Positions 1 through 6,318 of a DNA stretch of 8,113 nt are shown here, one piece after another. The position numbers and the translations under genes are program-made. The stretch is taken from positions 1 to 8,113 of the forward strand of contig JAVXAG010000085.1 in the NCBI GenBank assembly GCA_036660615.1. The letters are read 5' to 3'. The stretch comes from JAVXAG01 sp036660615. GTDB taxonomy: Bacteria; Bacillota; Clostridia; Peptostreptococcales; Anaerovoracaceae. The notes under the pieces were generated by a model. The model was not told the DNA's origin, searched no databases, and was given only the letters and a program-made list of their open reading frames with translations. Each line of letters starts with the position of its first letter. The stretch's first letter is position 1.

Positions 1-3
1 AAT

Positions 4-38
4 AAAACCTTGTGACTTCAATAGTTACAAGGTTTTTT
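4..38. terminator. Bidirectional intrinsic terminator
   Basis: A 13-bp stem (4-16 with 24-36, one G-T wobble) closes a 7-nt loop. On the plus strand it runs into six T residues (33-38), so it would end a plus-strand transcript entering from the left. On the minus strand it lies about 25 nt past the stop of the HTH gene and is followed by TTTTATT, so it can end that transcript too. Confidence 0.85.
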
Positions 39-60
39 GCTTTACATTTTTATATATTTT

Positions 61-486
61 CTACTGCAATACTGCTTCTCCATTATCGTATAGCTCGTAG
101 TTCAATTCAAAAACAGTTCTTTCATGCTCAATGGCAAATATTATAATGCTATCTCTATGGTTGCGTGCATAGAGAGGTGGGTAACCGTTTTGTTTGAGTA
201 TTGACTGGGTTTCTACCATAGTAGTTTTCATCCCAAAACATATACAAAGCAGCTTATCTCGTGAAGGTTTGCGAGTACCAGACAGAATTTGGTAACCGTA
301 TACCTGATTCAAATTGCTTTCTTTTATTACTTTGGCGCGATTCAGCCCCTTTTTTTCAATCATCTCCTGCAATTGAAATTCCAGAGTTTCTGTGGTCAAT
401 TCATTTTTATTATCTTTGAGATATTTATTTACTGAGTCATACTCCTTTAAATTCTTTTCTAGATTAGTTGTTGATTTCTTTTGCAT
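61..486 (-). CDS. HTH (XRE-like) transcriptional regulator divergent from a Ser/Thr kinase
   Basis: A 141-residue cytoplasmic DNA-binding protein, probably a regulator of its own promoter and of the divergent kinase gene. Residues 1-30 are a charged lysine-rich tail. Residues about 35-90 look like an XRE-type helix-turn-helix: LEFQLQEMIEKKG, then KESNLNQVYGYQILSGTRKP, where the YQILSGTRKPSRDKLL stretch resembles the recognition helix and following turn. Residues 90-141 hold a second helical part with PLYARNHRDSIIIFAIEH, a signature I recall from regulators sitting next to receptor-like Ser/Thr kinases in Clostridia. The start is supported by AGGAG about 7 nt upstream on the minus strand. Family assignment is good. 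The target, and whether the neighbouring kinase modifies it, are inferred from position only. Confidence 0.8.
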   Translation of the reverse strand: MQKKSTTNLEKNLKEYDSVNKYLKDNKNELTTETLEFQLQEMIEKKGLNRAKVIKESNLNQVYGYQILSGTRKPSRDKLLCICFGMKTTMVETQSILKQNGYPPLYARNHRDSIIIFAIEHERTVFELNYELYDNGEAVLQ

Positions 487-509
487 TATAATCTCCTAAC
501 TGCTATACT
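481..509 (+). promoter_or_regulatory. Candidate extended -10 promoter of the kinase gene
   Basis: TATACT (504-509) is preceded by TGC (501-503), giving an extended -10 element. At exactly 17 nt spacing the upstream hexamer is a weak TTGCAT (481-486), which overlaps the first codons of the HTH gene. The predicted start is near 516. An inverted repeat CTAT-N7-ATAG (503-517) overlaps the -10 and start site and could be an operator for the HTH protein. That last point is inference. Confidence 0.4.
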
Positions 510-521
510 GTAGATAGGTAA

Positions 522-550
522 ATTTTAACATAAAGTGGGAGATTTAACAA
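522..550 (-). promoter_or_regulatory. Candidate promoter of the HTH gene
   Basis: On the minus strand TTGTTA (545-550) and TAAAAT (522-527) are separated by 17 nt. This gives a start near 515 and a leader of roughly 28 nt to the HTH start codon. It overlaps the kinase ribosome binding site, so it points back into the kinase promoter. Confidence 0.45.
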
Positions 551-2028
551 TGATTGATTTAAACAAATGCCTTGACTTAGAAGAAAATTCTTTGGAAAAG
601 GTACTAAGCGAAAAAGAAGACAGTGCAATCCTTTTGATGCGTCACCCAGATGAGACGCTTTTTATTTTGCGAATATATAGTCGCGAGATTTCAGCATATC
701 GGGTTGTTACCAATAACAACTGTCCGGGCTTGCCACAAGTTTATAGTTGCGAAAACAAGGACGGTATGTTCTTTGTCAAAGAGGAATACATTGACGGCAT
801 TTCCTTAGATGAAATGCTTCAAGGTGGTCAAGTTATGGAGGAGGCCGATGTCAAAAAAATTGTTTTGGACGTTTGCAGAACGATATCATTTATCCATAAT
901 CTGGGTTATATTCATCGTGATATTAAACCTGAGCATATTTTGATGACACCAGAAAATCGAATTGTGCTAGTTGATTTGGATGCTTCTATGGAACTGAGGC
1001 ACGAAAAACATAATGACACCCAACTTCTAGGCACTGCTGGATATGCGGCTCCGGAACAGTTTGGCTTTACTCGTTCAGATGAACGAACCGATATATATGC
1101 AATAGGTATTTTAATAAACGAGTTGCTTACAGGTGCCCACCCAACAGTAAAGTTTTACAGTAATGATGGGGTTCTAAAACATATTATAGAAAAATGTACC
1201 AATATCAACCCCGAAAATCGTTATCAGACCATTTTAGAAATTATTAATGAATTACAGGTTTCGGATGGCAGTAAAAATAAATCCAAGAAACATCTAATTA
1301 TTTCACTGGTTATTGTTGCAATTTTAGTCTTTGGCGGTACTGTATTAGCACTTAACCTGCCTAACGATAGTGATAATGGGAGTGATACTGGCAATGACAA
1401 ATCCACAGTTGCAATGGTTGAGGAAACGGATTTTATGCAGCTGTATTGGGGTGATGGTTCGACATTGTACAAGAATTGTCGACAAGGAAGTCAGTCCGCA
1501 CCACTTTTTACTGCTGACGGAACGCAAATTGATAAAACTTACGATGTTCACACTGATAAAGCTATTGGCCGAGTACTTTGGGATGCAAAATGGACCAGTT
1601 GGCGTTTGTCCTCAAATGAAAGTTTACCTGGTGACACTGGTTTGATTTATGCTGAAAAGAACGGCAAAAAATATGCTATGCGATGCAGGGTATATGCCGA
1701 ACCGGTAAGTGTGTATGCACAAATCCCTGACGAAAATGACTTAGCAAAAGGATATTTGGTGCCAAAGGAAAATAACCAAAACGGTGTAGTAGAAATGCCA
1801 TATAACAAAGGCAAAGATTTAACCTTATACTTGGCTGCGGCTCCAGGGTTCAACATGGCTAAAGTCACTTGCGATAGTGATTCTACAACTATTGAACCGG
1901 CCACAGGCGGTGATAACTACCCATATCCAATGAGTAAGTTGACTATCAAAAACCCCGACAGCAATAATAACATATTTACTGTTTATGGTGAATATAATCA
2001 AATAACAATTAAGCTAATAGAGAGTTAA
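550..2028 (+). CDS. Membrane-anchored Ser/Thr protein kinase-like receptor, possibly a pseudokinase
   Basis: A 492-residue protein: cytoplasmic kinase domain (about 15-235), basic linker, one membrane helix (about 249-268), then about 220 extracellular residues. Kinase landmarks are HRDIKPEHIL (H122-L131; Asp124), VDLDAS at the DFG position (Asp142), GTAGYAAPEQFGF (161-173) and DERTDIYAIG (177-186). Degenerate points: no glycine-rich loop; the beta-3 lysine position reads ILRIYS with Arg41; the catalytic-loop Asn is His129; DFG reads DLD. The ectodomain (about 270-492; Cys310, Cys379, Cys441) looks beta-rich and has no PASTA repeats; I do not recognise it. I chose ATG at 550 because GGGAG (537-541) lies 8 nt upstream. 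A GTG at 535 would add five residues but overlaps that site and has no ribosome binding site of its own. The kinase fold is secure. Activity is doubtful. Confidence 0.88.
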   Translation: MIDLNKCLDLEENSLEKVLSEKEDSAILLMRHPDETLFILRIYSREISAYRVVTNNNCPGLPQVYSCENKDGMFFVKEEYIDGISLDEMLQGGQVMEEADVKKIVLDVCRTISFIHNLGYIHRDIKPEHILMTPENRIVLVDLDASMELRHEKHNDTQLLGTAGYAAPEQFGFTRSDERTDIYAIGILINELLTGAHPTVKFYSNDGVLKHIIEKCTNINPENRYQTILEIINELQVSDGSKNKSKKHLIISLVIVAILVFGGTVLALNLPNDSDNGSDTGNDKSTVAMVEETDFMQLYWGDGSTLYKNCRQGSQSAPLFTADGTQIDKTYDVHTDKAIGRVLWDAKWTSWRLSSNESLPGDTGLIYAEKNGKKYAMRCRVYAEPVSVYAQIPDENDLAKGYLVPKENNQNGVVEMPYNKGKDLTLYLAAAPGFNMAKVTCDSDSTTIEPATGGDNYPYPMSKLTIKNPDSNNNIFTVYGEYNQITIKLIES

Positions 2029-2052
2029 TAATTCCCACAAATTTTCATATTT

Positions 2053-2093
2053 ATAGTCAGTCAAGGCAACTAGCCTCGGCTGGCTATTTTTTT
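2053..2093 (+). terminator. Intrinsic terminator of the kinase gene
   Basis: The stem 2053-2062 with 2078-2087 (10 pairs including wobbles) continues past one mismatch into AGGC/GCCT (2064-2067 with 2073-2076) around the loop AACTA. T residues follow at 2088-2093. It lies 25 nt after the kinase stop codon and separates that gene from the secreted-protein gene. Confidence 0.8.
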
Positions 2094-2135
2094 GCTATAT
2101 TTAGCTAGGGGCATAATAAATTGTTTGAATTTTGA

Positions 2136-2303
2136 GTTATAATTTTCTTTAAGCGAGCGAGCTTTATAATATTTAGCACAAAAATTAAGGAGAATGAAGC
2201 AGACGGGGTATTTTCCTTGACTTATACTTGCGGATTCCAAGAAGTTCCTAAGGAGTTTTATATTACAGAAGCAATGGTACATCCTGGCGAAGGATCAATA
2301 TAA
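2136..2303 (+). pseudogene. Startless open frame, possible gene remnant
   Basis: From just after a TGA (2133-2135) to a TAA (2301-2303) this frame is open for 55 codons. Its last part reads like protein, for example TCGFQEVPKEFYITEAMV. There is no ATG before 2274 and no placed ribosome binding site, so it is not an intact gene. I cannot identify a parent family. A second frame is also open over part of the stretch, so chance is a real alternative. Confidence 0.2.
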
Positions 2304-2304
2304 A

Positions 2305-2335
2305 AGTTTGTGACCTACAATAAATACCACAAACT
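2305..2335 (+). promoter_or_regulatory. Stem-loop immediately upstream of the ribosome binding site
   Basis: AGTTTGTG (2305-2312) and CACAAACT (2328-2335) form a perfect 8-bp stem around a 15-nt loop, ending 4 nt before AGGAGG (2340-2345). In the mRNA it could act as a stabilising 5' hairpin or a site of translational control. It leaves the ribosome binding site itself unpaired. Confidence 0.4.
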
Positions 2336-2351
2336 GACGAGGAGGAAGAAC

Positions 2352-3779
2352 ATGAAAAAGAAAAAAACTAGAGCATTACTTTGTGTTTGTATAATATTCG
2401 TAATGCTGTCTACTACATCATTGTGTTTTGCAGATGCATCTAACGGTTACTACACTGTGCATGACTGCGTGGGGGCATATAGTCTAGATGGTAATCCAAT
2501 TACCTATAGCATACCTGACGACTGCAGTATTATGTTTTCGTACGATGGCATTAACTGGGGAGGAGAGTCCTCTTATAATATCGAATACTACCCTAAATTG
2601 GGAAATTATCCCGTTTATTTTCGTATCTTACAACAGAAGGAGCCTTACAACGAATATAAAGGTACCGTGCAGGTCAATCTATCAAAGAAAAAAGTTTATA
2701 CAAAATTTATAGACTATGATTTTCAATATGGACATGATCCCAAAACAATGGACTGGTCTGTGGACGTCATTGATTACGATACAAACAAGGTTATTAATCA
2801 TATATGGTCTGGTGAAGGTGATGTTCCCTACTTTGATATTAAAAATTCATATATAGTCACAAATGTAACAGCCAATTCTTTGCCTGGATATTATGAAGCA
2901 AAAGTTGTTCTAAAAGAGAAACCAAATAGTTGTTACCAAGTTGTCCGTAATGACCCTAGTAGCATAATGGTAGTTGGCGATATATCAAATCGAGTTTCAG
3001 CCTCCCCATATAAGGGTGATTATGATAGTAATTACCATTCAATCAAAGTAAGTGCTCCGTCAGGAGCAAAAATATACTATGCTACAACTCCTATAACTGA
3101 TGCCAACACTTCAACTACCAATCCATCATTTAAGGAACCTGGCAAATATACGGTTTATTATTGTGTCACTGCAGACTTTGCTTCAAAATACGTATATGGA
3201 TCAGAAACGGTGACGATTGCTCCAACTGGAGTCCGCAATGTCAAGGCTTCATTGTATAAAGATTATAATAGGCTCAAGGTTGCATGGGATGGTGTCAACA
3301 ATGTATCCGGATATGAAATTTGGCATCGCACTAATTATCAACCAAATTTCAGCATCCTCGGAACCTCCACGACAAATTATTTCTATACAGATAATTTGTT
3401 AAAAAACACCAAATATTCATTTAGAGTAGTACCTTATGTCTTAGTCGGAAGTGAAAAGATATATGCAAACAATTTCCCTACGTCAGATTTTGTCACAACC
3501 CTTTATAAACCAAGTTCACCACGTATATCCAAAAAAACAAAATCATCAGTAAACGTATATTGGCGCAATATGAATGAAATCTCTGGGTATGAAATTTCAA
3601 AATCATCAAGTAGATATGGTACATTTGTAGTAGACAACAAATCAAAGTTTACCACCCGTGCCACCCTAAAGGTGAAGAAAAATAGAAACTACTACTATAA
3701 GATAAGGGCATACAGCGAAGTTGATGATGAAATTATATATTCACCATGGTCAAATACTAAAAAATTCAAGCTTAAATAA
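2352..3779 (+). CDS. Secreted protein with Ig-like (MBG-like) and two fibronectin type III domains
   Basis: A 475-residue exported protein, probably acting at the cell surface or outside. Residues 1-27 are a Sec signal peptide: MKKKKTR, a hydrophobic core, and likely cleavage after CFA. The lipobox is poor (TSLC), so lipid anchoring is unlikely. Residues about 35-110 and 215-290 resemble MBG/YDG-type Ig-like repeats: GNPITYSIPDDCSIMFSYDG, and NYHSIKVSAPSGAKIYY followed by GKYTVYYCVTADF. A beta-rich stretch lies between them. Residues 291-385 and 386-475 are two fibronectin type III modules (LKVAWDGVNNVSGYEIW with YSFRVVPY; VNVYWRNMNEISGYEI with YYYKIRAYSEV). There is no LPxTG motif or C-terminal membrane helix. 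ATG at 2352 is chosen because AGGAGG lies 6 nt upstream and the signal peptide starts there; an upstream in-frame GTG (2310) lacks a site. Adhesion or matrix binding is plausible but not shown. Confidence 0.8.
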   Translation: MKKKKTRALLCVCIIFVMLSTTSLCFADASNGYYTVHDCVGAYSLDGNPITYSIPDDCSIMFSYDGINWGGESSYNIEYYPKLGNYPVYFRILQQKEPYNEYKGTVQVNLSKKKVYTKFIDYDFQYGHDPKTMDWSVDVIDYDTNKVINHIWSGEGDVPYFDIKNSYIVTNVTANSLPGYYEAKVVLKEKPNSCYQVVRNDPSSIMVVGDISNRVSASPYKGDYDSNYHSIKVSAPSGAKIYYATTPITDANTSTTNPSFKEPGKYTVYYCVTADFASKYVYGSETVTIAPTGVRNVKASLYKDYNRLKVAWDGVNNVSGYEIWHRTNYQPNFSILGTSTTNYFYTDNLLKNTKYSFRVVPYVLVGSEKIYANNFPTSDFVTTLYKPSSPRISKKTKSSVNVYWRNMNEISGYEISKSSSRYGTFVVDNKSKFTTRATLKVKKNRNYYYKIRAYSEVDDEIIYSPWSNTKKFKLK

Positions 3780-3816
3780 TAGTAAATATTGCTAACTCTG
3801 ATTTCTAAAAGCTTAC

Positions 3817-3856
3817 AAAAATAGCATTGCTGTAATATGCAGCAATGCTATTTTTT
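3817..3856. terminator. Bidirectional terminator between convergent genes
   Basis: A perfect 16-bp stem (3817-3832 with 3840-3855) closes a 7-nt loop, with A residues on one side and T residues (3851-3856) on the other. It lies 37 nt after the secreted-protein stop and 2 nt past the end of the minus-strand CorC gene, so it serves both converging transcripts. Confidence 0.93.
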
Positions 3857-3858
3857 AT

Positions 3859-5199
3859 TTAATTCATAACTTGAACTTTTTCCTCTGGTTTTGGTATAAT
3901 GGAAACAATTGTCTCCTCTATTCTATGGTCTTTGATTTCTGTAACTTTGATATGCAAGGTAGCTATATCCAACTCTAATTCCGTTCCGTCGTCTGGAATT
4001 GCACCATAATATCCAAATATAAAACCACCAAAGGTGTCGTAATCGTCTACTGGCAATGGAATATTTAGGATTTTTGACACTTCATCAAGAGATGCACTGC
4101 CACGTATTTTCCATGTTTCTGCATTCATCTGTTCAAATTCCTCAGGTAGAATTCTGCCTTGAGTATCGTTTTCCAAATCCCCCACCAGCTGTTCCAACAA
4201 GTCATTCATTGTTACAATTCCTACCAGTCCTCCATATTCGTCCAAAATAACCGCAAAATGGTTATGGGTTTCTTTCATCTTTTGGAACAGAACATCTGCA
4301 TAAACACTTTGAGGTATAAAGTATGCAGGCTTGACTGCCGTTTTCATTATATTATCTTGTGTCTTTTCAGTTACTCTAAAATAGTCCTTAATGTTCAAAA
4401 CACCAATAACATTATCCACGCTTTCCTCGCAAATAGGATATAAAGTGTGCCTGCTTTCGTGAATAGTATTTTCCCATTCTTCTATGCTTTCGTCCATCCA
4501 TAAAAACGCAATATCTGTTCTATGGGTAGCAAACTCGCCTACAGTCAAATCGTCAAACTCAAATACGTTTTGTATCATTTCTTTTTCTATAACGTCAATT
4601 ACGCCCTTTTGATTTCCCACATCAACCATCATTCGTATTTCTTCTTCGCTTACTTCCTCGTCGTCAGAATCAGGATCAATGCCAACTAATTTTAGTATGA
4701 AGTTTGTTGATGCAGTCAATGCCCACACCAGTGGTGCAAACATTTTTGATATTAATGTAATGAGTCCCGACATCCCTAGTGCCAATTTTTCTGCATTTTT
4801 CATTGCAATTCTCTTTGGGACAAGTTCGCCAAACACCAACGTAAAGTATGATAAAATTAAAGTAATTACTATAACTGATGCCGTATCTAGTGATGCAACT
4901 GGCACATCAATTCCAAGGCTAATCAGCCATTTTACTAGTTTGTCTGAGAAATTATCGGCTGCGAAGGCACTTCCCAAAAACCCAGAAAGTGTAATTGCAA
5001 CTTGTATCGTCGCCAAAAATCTGGCTGGCTGGCTAGTCAAACGGGCAAGTCTTATTGCCCGCTTGTCACCTTGCGCCGCCATTTTCGCTAATTTGTTGTC
5101 GTTCATTGATATTACTGCAATTTCTGCACAAGCAAAAACCGCATTTAATGTAATAAGTATTATTTGCAGAAGTATCTGCCATATAAGTGGATTGTTCAA
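3859..5199 (-). CDS. CNNM/CorC (HlyC) family membrane protein with CBS pair
   Basis: A 446-residue inner-membrane protein of the family often labelled 'hemolysin', now linked to Mg2+/Co2+ transport or efflux. The CNNM (DUF21) membrane domain spans about 1-195, with hydrophobic segments near 5-30, 62-80, 105-125 and 140-172 and the motifs CAEIAVISMN (24-33), ITLSGFLGSAFA (69-80) and GELVPKRIA (124-132). A conserved acidic helix EEEIRMMVDVGNQKG (185-199) leads into the CBS pair (about 220-342, with ILDEYGGLVGIVTMNDLLE at 318-336). The C-terminal CorC_HlyC domain covers about 355-438. Domain order and length match the full-length family. The start is TTG: GGAGG lies 7 nt upstream and no in-frame ATG fits better. 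A promoter and an attenuator-like leader lie upstream. The transported ion and direction cannot be told from sequence. Confidence 0.93.
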   Translation of the reverse strand: MNNPLIWQILLQIILITLNAVFACAEIAVISMNDNKLAKMAAQGDKRAIRLARLTSQPARFLATIQVAITLSGFLGSAFAADNFSDKLVKWLISLGIDVPVASLDTASVIVITLILSYFTLVFGELVPKRIAMKNAEKLALGMSGLITLISKMFAPLVWALTASTNFILKLVGIDPDSDDEEVSEEEIRMMVDVGNQKGVIDVIEKEMIQNVFEFDDLTVGEFATHRTDIAFLWMDESIEEWENTIHESRHTLYPICEESVDNVIGVLNIKDYFRVTEKTQDNIMKTAVKPAYFIPQSVYADVLFQKMKETHNHFAVILDEYGGLVGIVTMNDLLEQLVGDLENDTQGRILPEEFEQMNAETWKIRGSASLDEVSKILNIPLPVDDYDTFGGFIFGYYGAIPDDGTELELDIATLHIKVTEIKDHRIEETIVSIIPKPEEKVQVMN

Positions 5200-5271
5200 A
5201 ATATTTCCTCCATGTAATTCTTTTTTTAATCGTTCAAGTTTAATTTAAGGCCATGGTCTTTGGCAAAATCA

Positions 5272-5400
5272 TCACATACGCCACCTGATAAAACGCAAAA
5301 AGACACGCCCACGTTCCAAATAGGAATGCGAGTATGTCTTGTATTTCCAATATGTATTTAATATTTGACTGTTTCCGTTTCCGTCACTGTCATCGTCCAT
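5272..5400 (-). CDS. Possible 42-codon leader ORF before the CorC gene
   Basis: An ATG at 5398-5400 opens a 42-codon frame ending in TGA at 5272-5274, running through the leader hairpin. The product starts MDDDSDGNGNSQ and ends RFIRWRM, and I recognise nothing in it. The nearest purine-rich site (GAGAGG) is about 12 nt away, which is poor, and a small hairpin (5402-5415) covers part of it. There is no run of a regulatory codon that would make it a classic leader peptide. It is probably not translated. Confidence 0.15.
   Translation of the reverse strand: MDDDSDGNGNSQILNTYWKYKTYSHSYLERGRVFLRFIRWRM
5300..5340 (-). terminator. Terminator-like hairpin in the leader of the CorC gene
   Basis: An 18-position stem with two mismatches and a few wobbles has outer pairs AAGACA (5335-5340 on the minus strand) with TGTCTT (5300-5305) and inner pairs TTCC with GGAA around the loop TATTT. 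In the minus direction it continues into TTTTT then GCGTTTT. It stands about 90 nt after a good promoter and 100 nt before the CorC start codon. It could be an attenuator, the end of a small RNA, or the terminator of the upstream TIM-barrel gene. Confidence 0.65.
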
Positions 5401-5438
5401 TAGGATAAATTTCCTCTCTTTAATAGATTATTTTTCTA

Positions 5439-5467
5439 AATATATCATATTAGTTTAGTAGTGTCAA
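5439..5467 (-). promoter_or_regulatory. Strong candidate promoter upstream of the CorC gene
   Basis: On the minus strand a perfect TTGACA (5462-5467) and TATATT (5439-5444) are separated by 17 nt. The predicted start near 5432 gives a leader of about 230 nt to the TTG start codon, unusually long for this window, with a terminator-like hairpin inside. Confidence 0.75.
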
Positions 5468-5508
5468 TATGAATTTTTGGTGCAATGGTTCAGTTAAAAA
5501 CATTGTTT

Positions 5509-6237
5509 TTATATAAGCTCCAATAAATTTGTAAGTTCTATACTATTTTCTCTAGGTGTATTTGGATCGTGCTGTTCGGCTCTGTATGAATCCATAATAT
5601 CCCCAAATATTTCTGCTGTTGATGGAGGCGTGTAACTTATTGTGTTTGCTCCCGCTTTTATTGTTTCCAAAATGGTTTCCTCTGTTGGCCCACCCGTTGC
5701 GATTATCGGAACTTTAGGGAAGTCCTGTCTTATCCATCTGACAATTTCTGCTGTCTTTGATGCTGCTGAGACATTAAAAACTGAAACTCCTGCATCAATT
5801 TTGCTCTGTATATCGATTTGGTTATTGATTACTGTTGCAACTATTGGAATGTCTATTACTTTATTTATTAATCTAATATTATCATTACTCATAGGCGCAT
5901 TGACAACTACTCCAAAAGCTCCTTGTGCTTCTGCATCTTTTGCCATAAGTGCCGACCTAAATCCATTTGTAACTCCTCCACCTACACCGCAAAAAACTGG
6001 TATAGATGAAGCGCTAATTATTGTCTGCGATATAATTTGTTGTGGTGTAAATGGATATACTGCAAGCACTGCATCGGCATTACAGTTCCTTATTATAGCA
6101 ATATCAGTTGAAAAAACTACTGATTTGATTCTTCTGCCCATAACAACTATTCCTTTTGCCTGCCAAATCACTTCTGGAATTTGCAAGCACTTTGCTCTTA
6201 GTGTTCCACTTATTCTTGGTATTTCTTTATCTCCCAT
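5509..6237 (-). CDS. TIM-barrel (beta/alpha barrel) protein of unknown function, Clostridial 'hydrolase' type
   Basis: A 242-residue cytoplasmic protein. I recall close relatives across Clostridia annotated only as hydrolase or beta/alpha-barrel protein. Alternating beta strands and helices are visible, with strand-end motifs IPVFCGVGGGVTNG (79-92), GVVVNAPMSN (109-118), IPIVATV (130-136), VFNVSAASKTAEIV (153-166), IIATGGPTEETI (178-189) and GANTISYTPPST (196-207). The ATGGP and GAN loops near the C-terminus resemble the phosphate-binding site of barrels such as ThiG, TrpC and nucleotide-precursor synthases, so a phosphorylated small substrate is plausible. The start is supported by GGAGGG 8 nt upstream. 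A good promoter lies just beyond. No pathway neighbour in the window reveals the reaction, and 'hydrolase' is not supported by any catalytic motif I can see. Confidence 0.75.
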   Translation of the reverse strand: MGDKEIPRISGTLRAKCLQIPEVIWQAKGIVVMGRRIKSVVFSTDIAIIRNCNADAVLAVYPFTPQQIISQTIISASSIPVFCGVGGGVTNGFRSALMAKDAEAQGAFGVVVNAPMSNDNIRLINKVIDIPIVATVINNQIDIQSKIDAGVSVFNVSAASKTAEIVRWIRQDFPKVPIIATGGPTEETILETIKAGANTISYTPPSTAEIFGDIMDSYRAEQHDPNTPRENSIELTNLLELI

Positions 6238-6289
6238 ATTATAATCCCTCCTATTGTTCTACCCTTTATCCCTGTTTTTGTGATAATCT

Positions 6290-6318
6290 ATTATACTACC
6301 TATGGAATTTTTACACAA
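6290..6318 (-). promoter_or_regulatory. Promoter of the TIM-barrel gene
   Basis: On the minus strand TTGTGT (6313-6318) and a perfect TATAAT (6290-6295) are separated by 17 nt. The predicted start near 6283 gives a leader of about 45 nt. A TGAA-N3-TTCA dyad (6319-6329) directly abuts the -35 element. Confidence 0.7.

Larger units (their letters stand above)
2094..2351 (+). other. Intergenic region before the secreted-protein gene
   Basis: This AT-rich spacer contains a perfect TATAAT (2138-2143) without a convincing -35 at the right distance, and a weaker TATAAA (2299-2304). It also holds an open but startless frame (2136-2303), and a stem-loop just before the ribosome binding site (2305-2335); both are listed separately. 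The promoter of the secreted-protein gene must lie here, since a terminator stands upstream, but I cannot fix it with confidence. Confidence 0.5.
5200..5508 (-). other. Intergenic leader region between the TIM-barrel and CorC genes
   Basis: These 309 bases hold, in minus-strand order, an AT-rich short hairpin after the TIM-barrel gene (5496-5510, overlapping its stop codon), a promoter (5439-5467), and a small hairpin AGGA/TCCT (5402-5415). A GGAAAC tandem follows near 5380, then the long terminator-like hairpin (5300-5340) and finally the CorC ribosome binding site (5207-5211). I could not match it to a riboswitch class that I know. Confidence 0.6.

Noticed and set aside
535..549. GTG at 535 as the kinase start
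   Set aside because: It overlaps the GGGAG ribosome binding site that serves ATG 550 and has no site of its own.
2070..2282. 70-codon minus-strand frame in the kinase/secreted-protein gap
   Set aside because: It runs through the kinase terminator hairpin, has no properly spaced ribosome binding site and resembles nothing I know.
2310..2351. Upstream GTG start for the secreted protein
   Set aside because: It would put 14 mostly charged residues before a standard signal peptide, lies in the stem-loop and lacks a well-spaced ribosome binding site.
2418..2432. Lipoprotein signal in the secreted protein (TSLC)
   Set aside because: The residue before Cys is Leu, which does not fit the lipobox, while CFA-D gives a good signal peptidase I site.
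4679..5248. 189-codon plus-strand open frame
   Set aside because: It lies antisense to the well-supported CorC gene, has no family resemblance and no placed ribosome binding site; it is a shadow.
5300..5432. M-box, yybP-ykoY or NiCo riboswitch
   Set aside because: The layout fits a riboswitch, but I could not find the conserved core bases of these classes, so no class is named.
5642..6244. 200-codon plus-strand open frame
   Set aside because: Antisense to the TIM-barrel gene, whose motifs and ribosome binding site are clear. The hydrophobic product is a by-product of the opposite strand.
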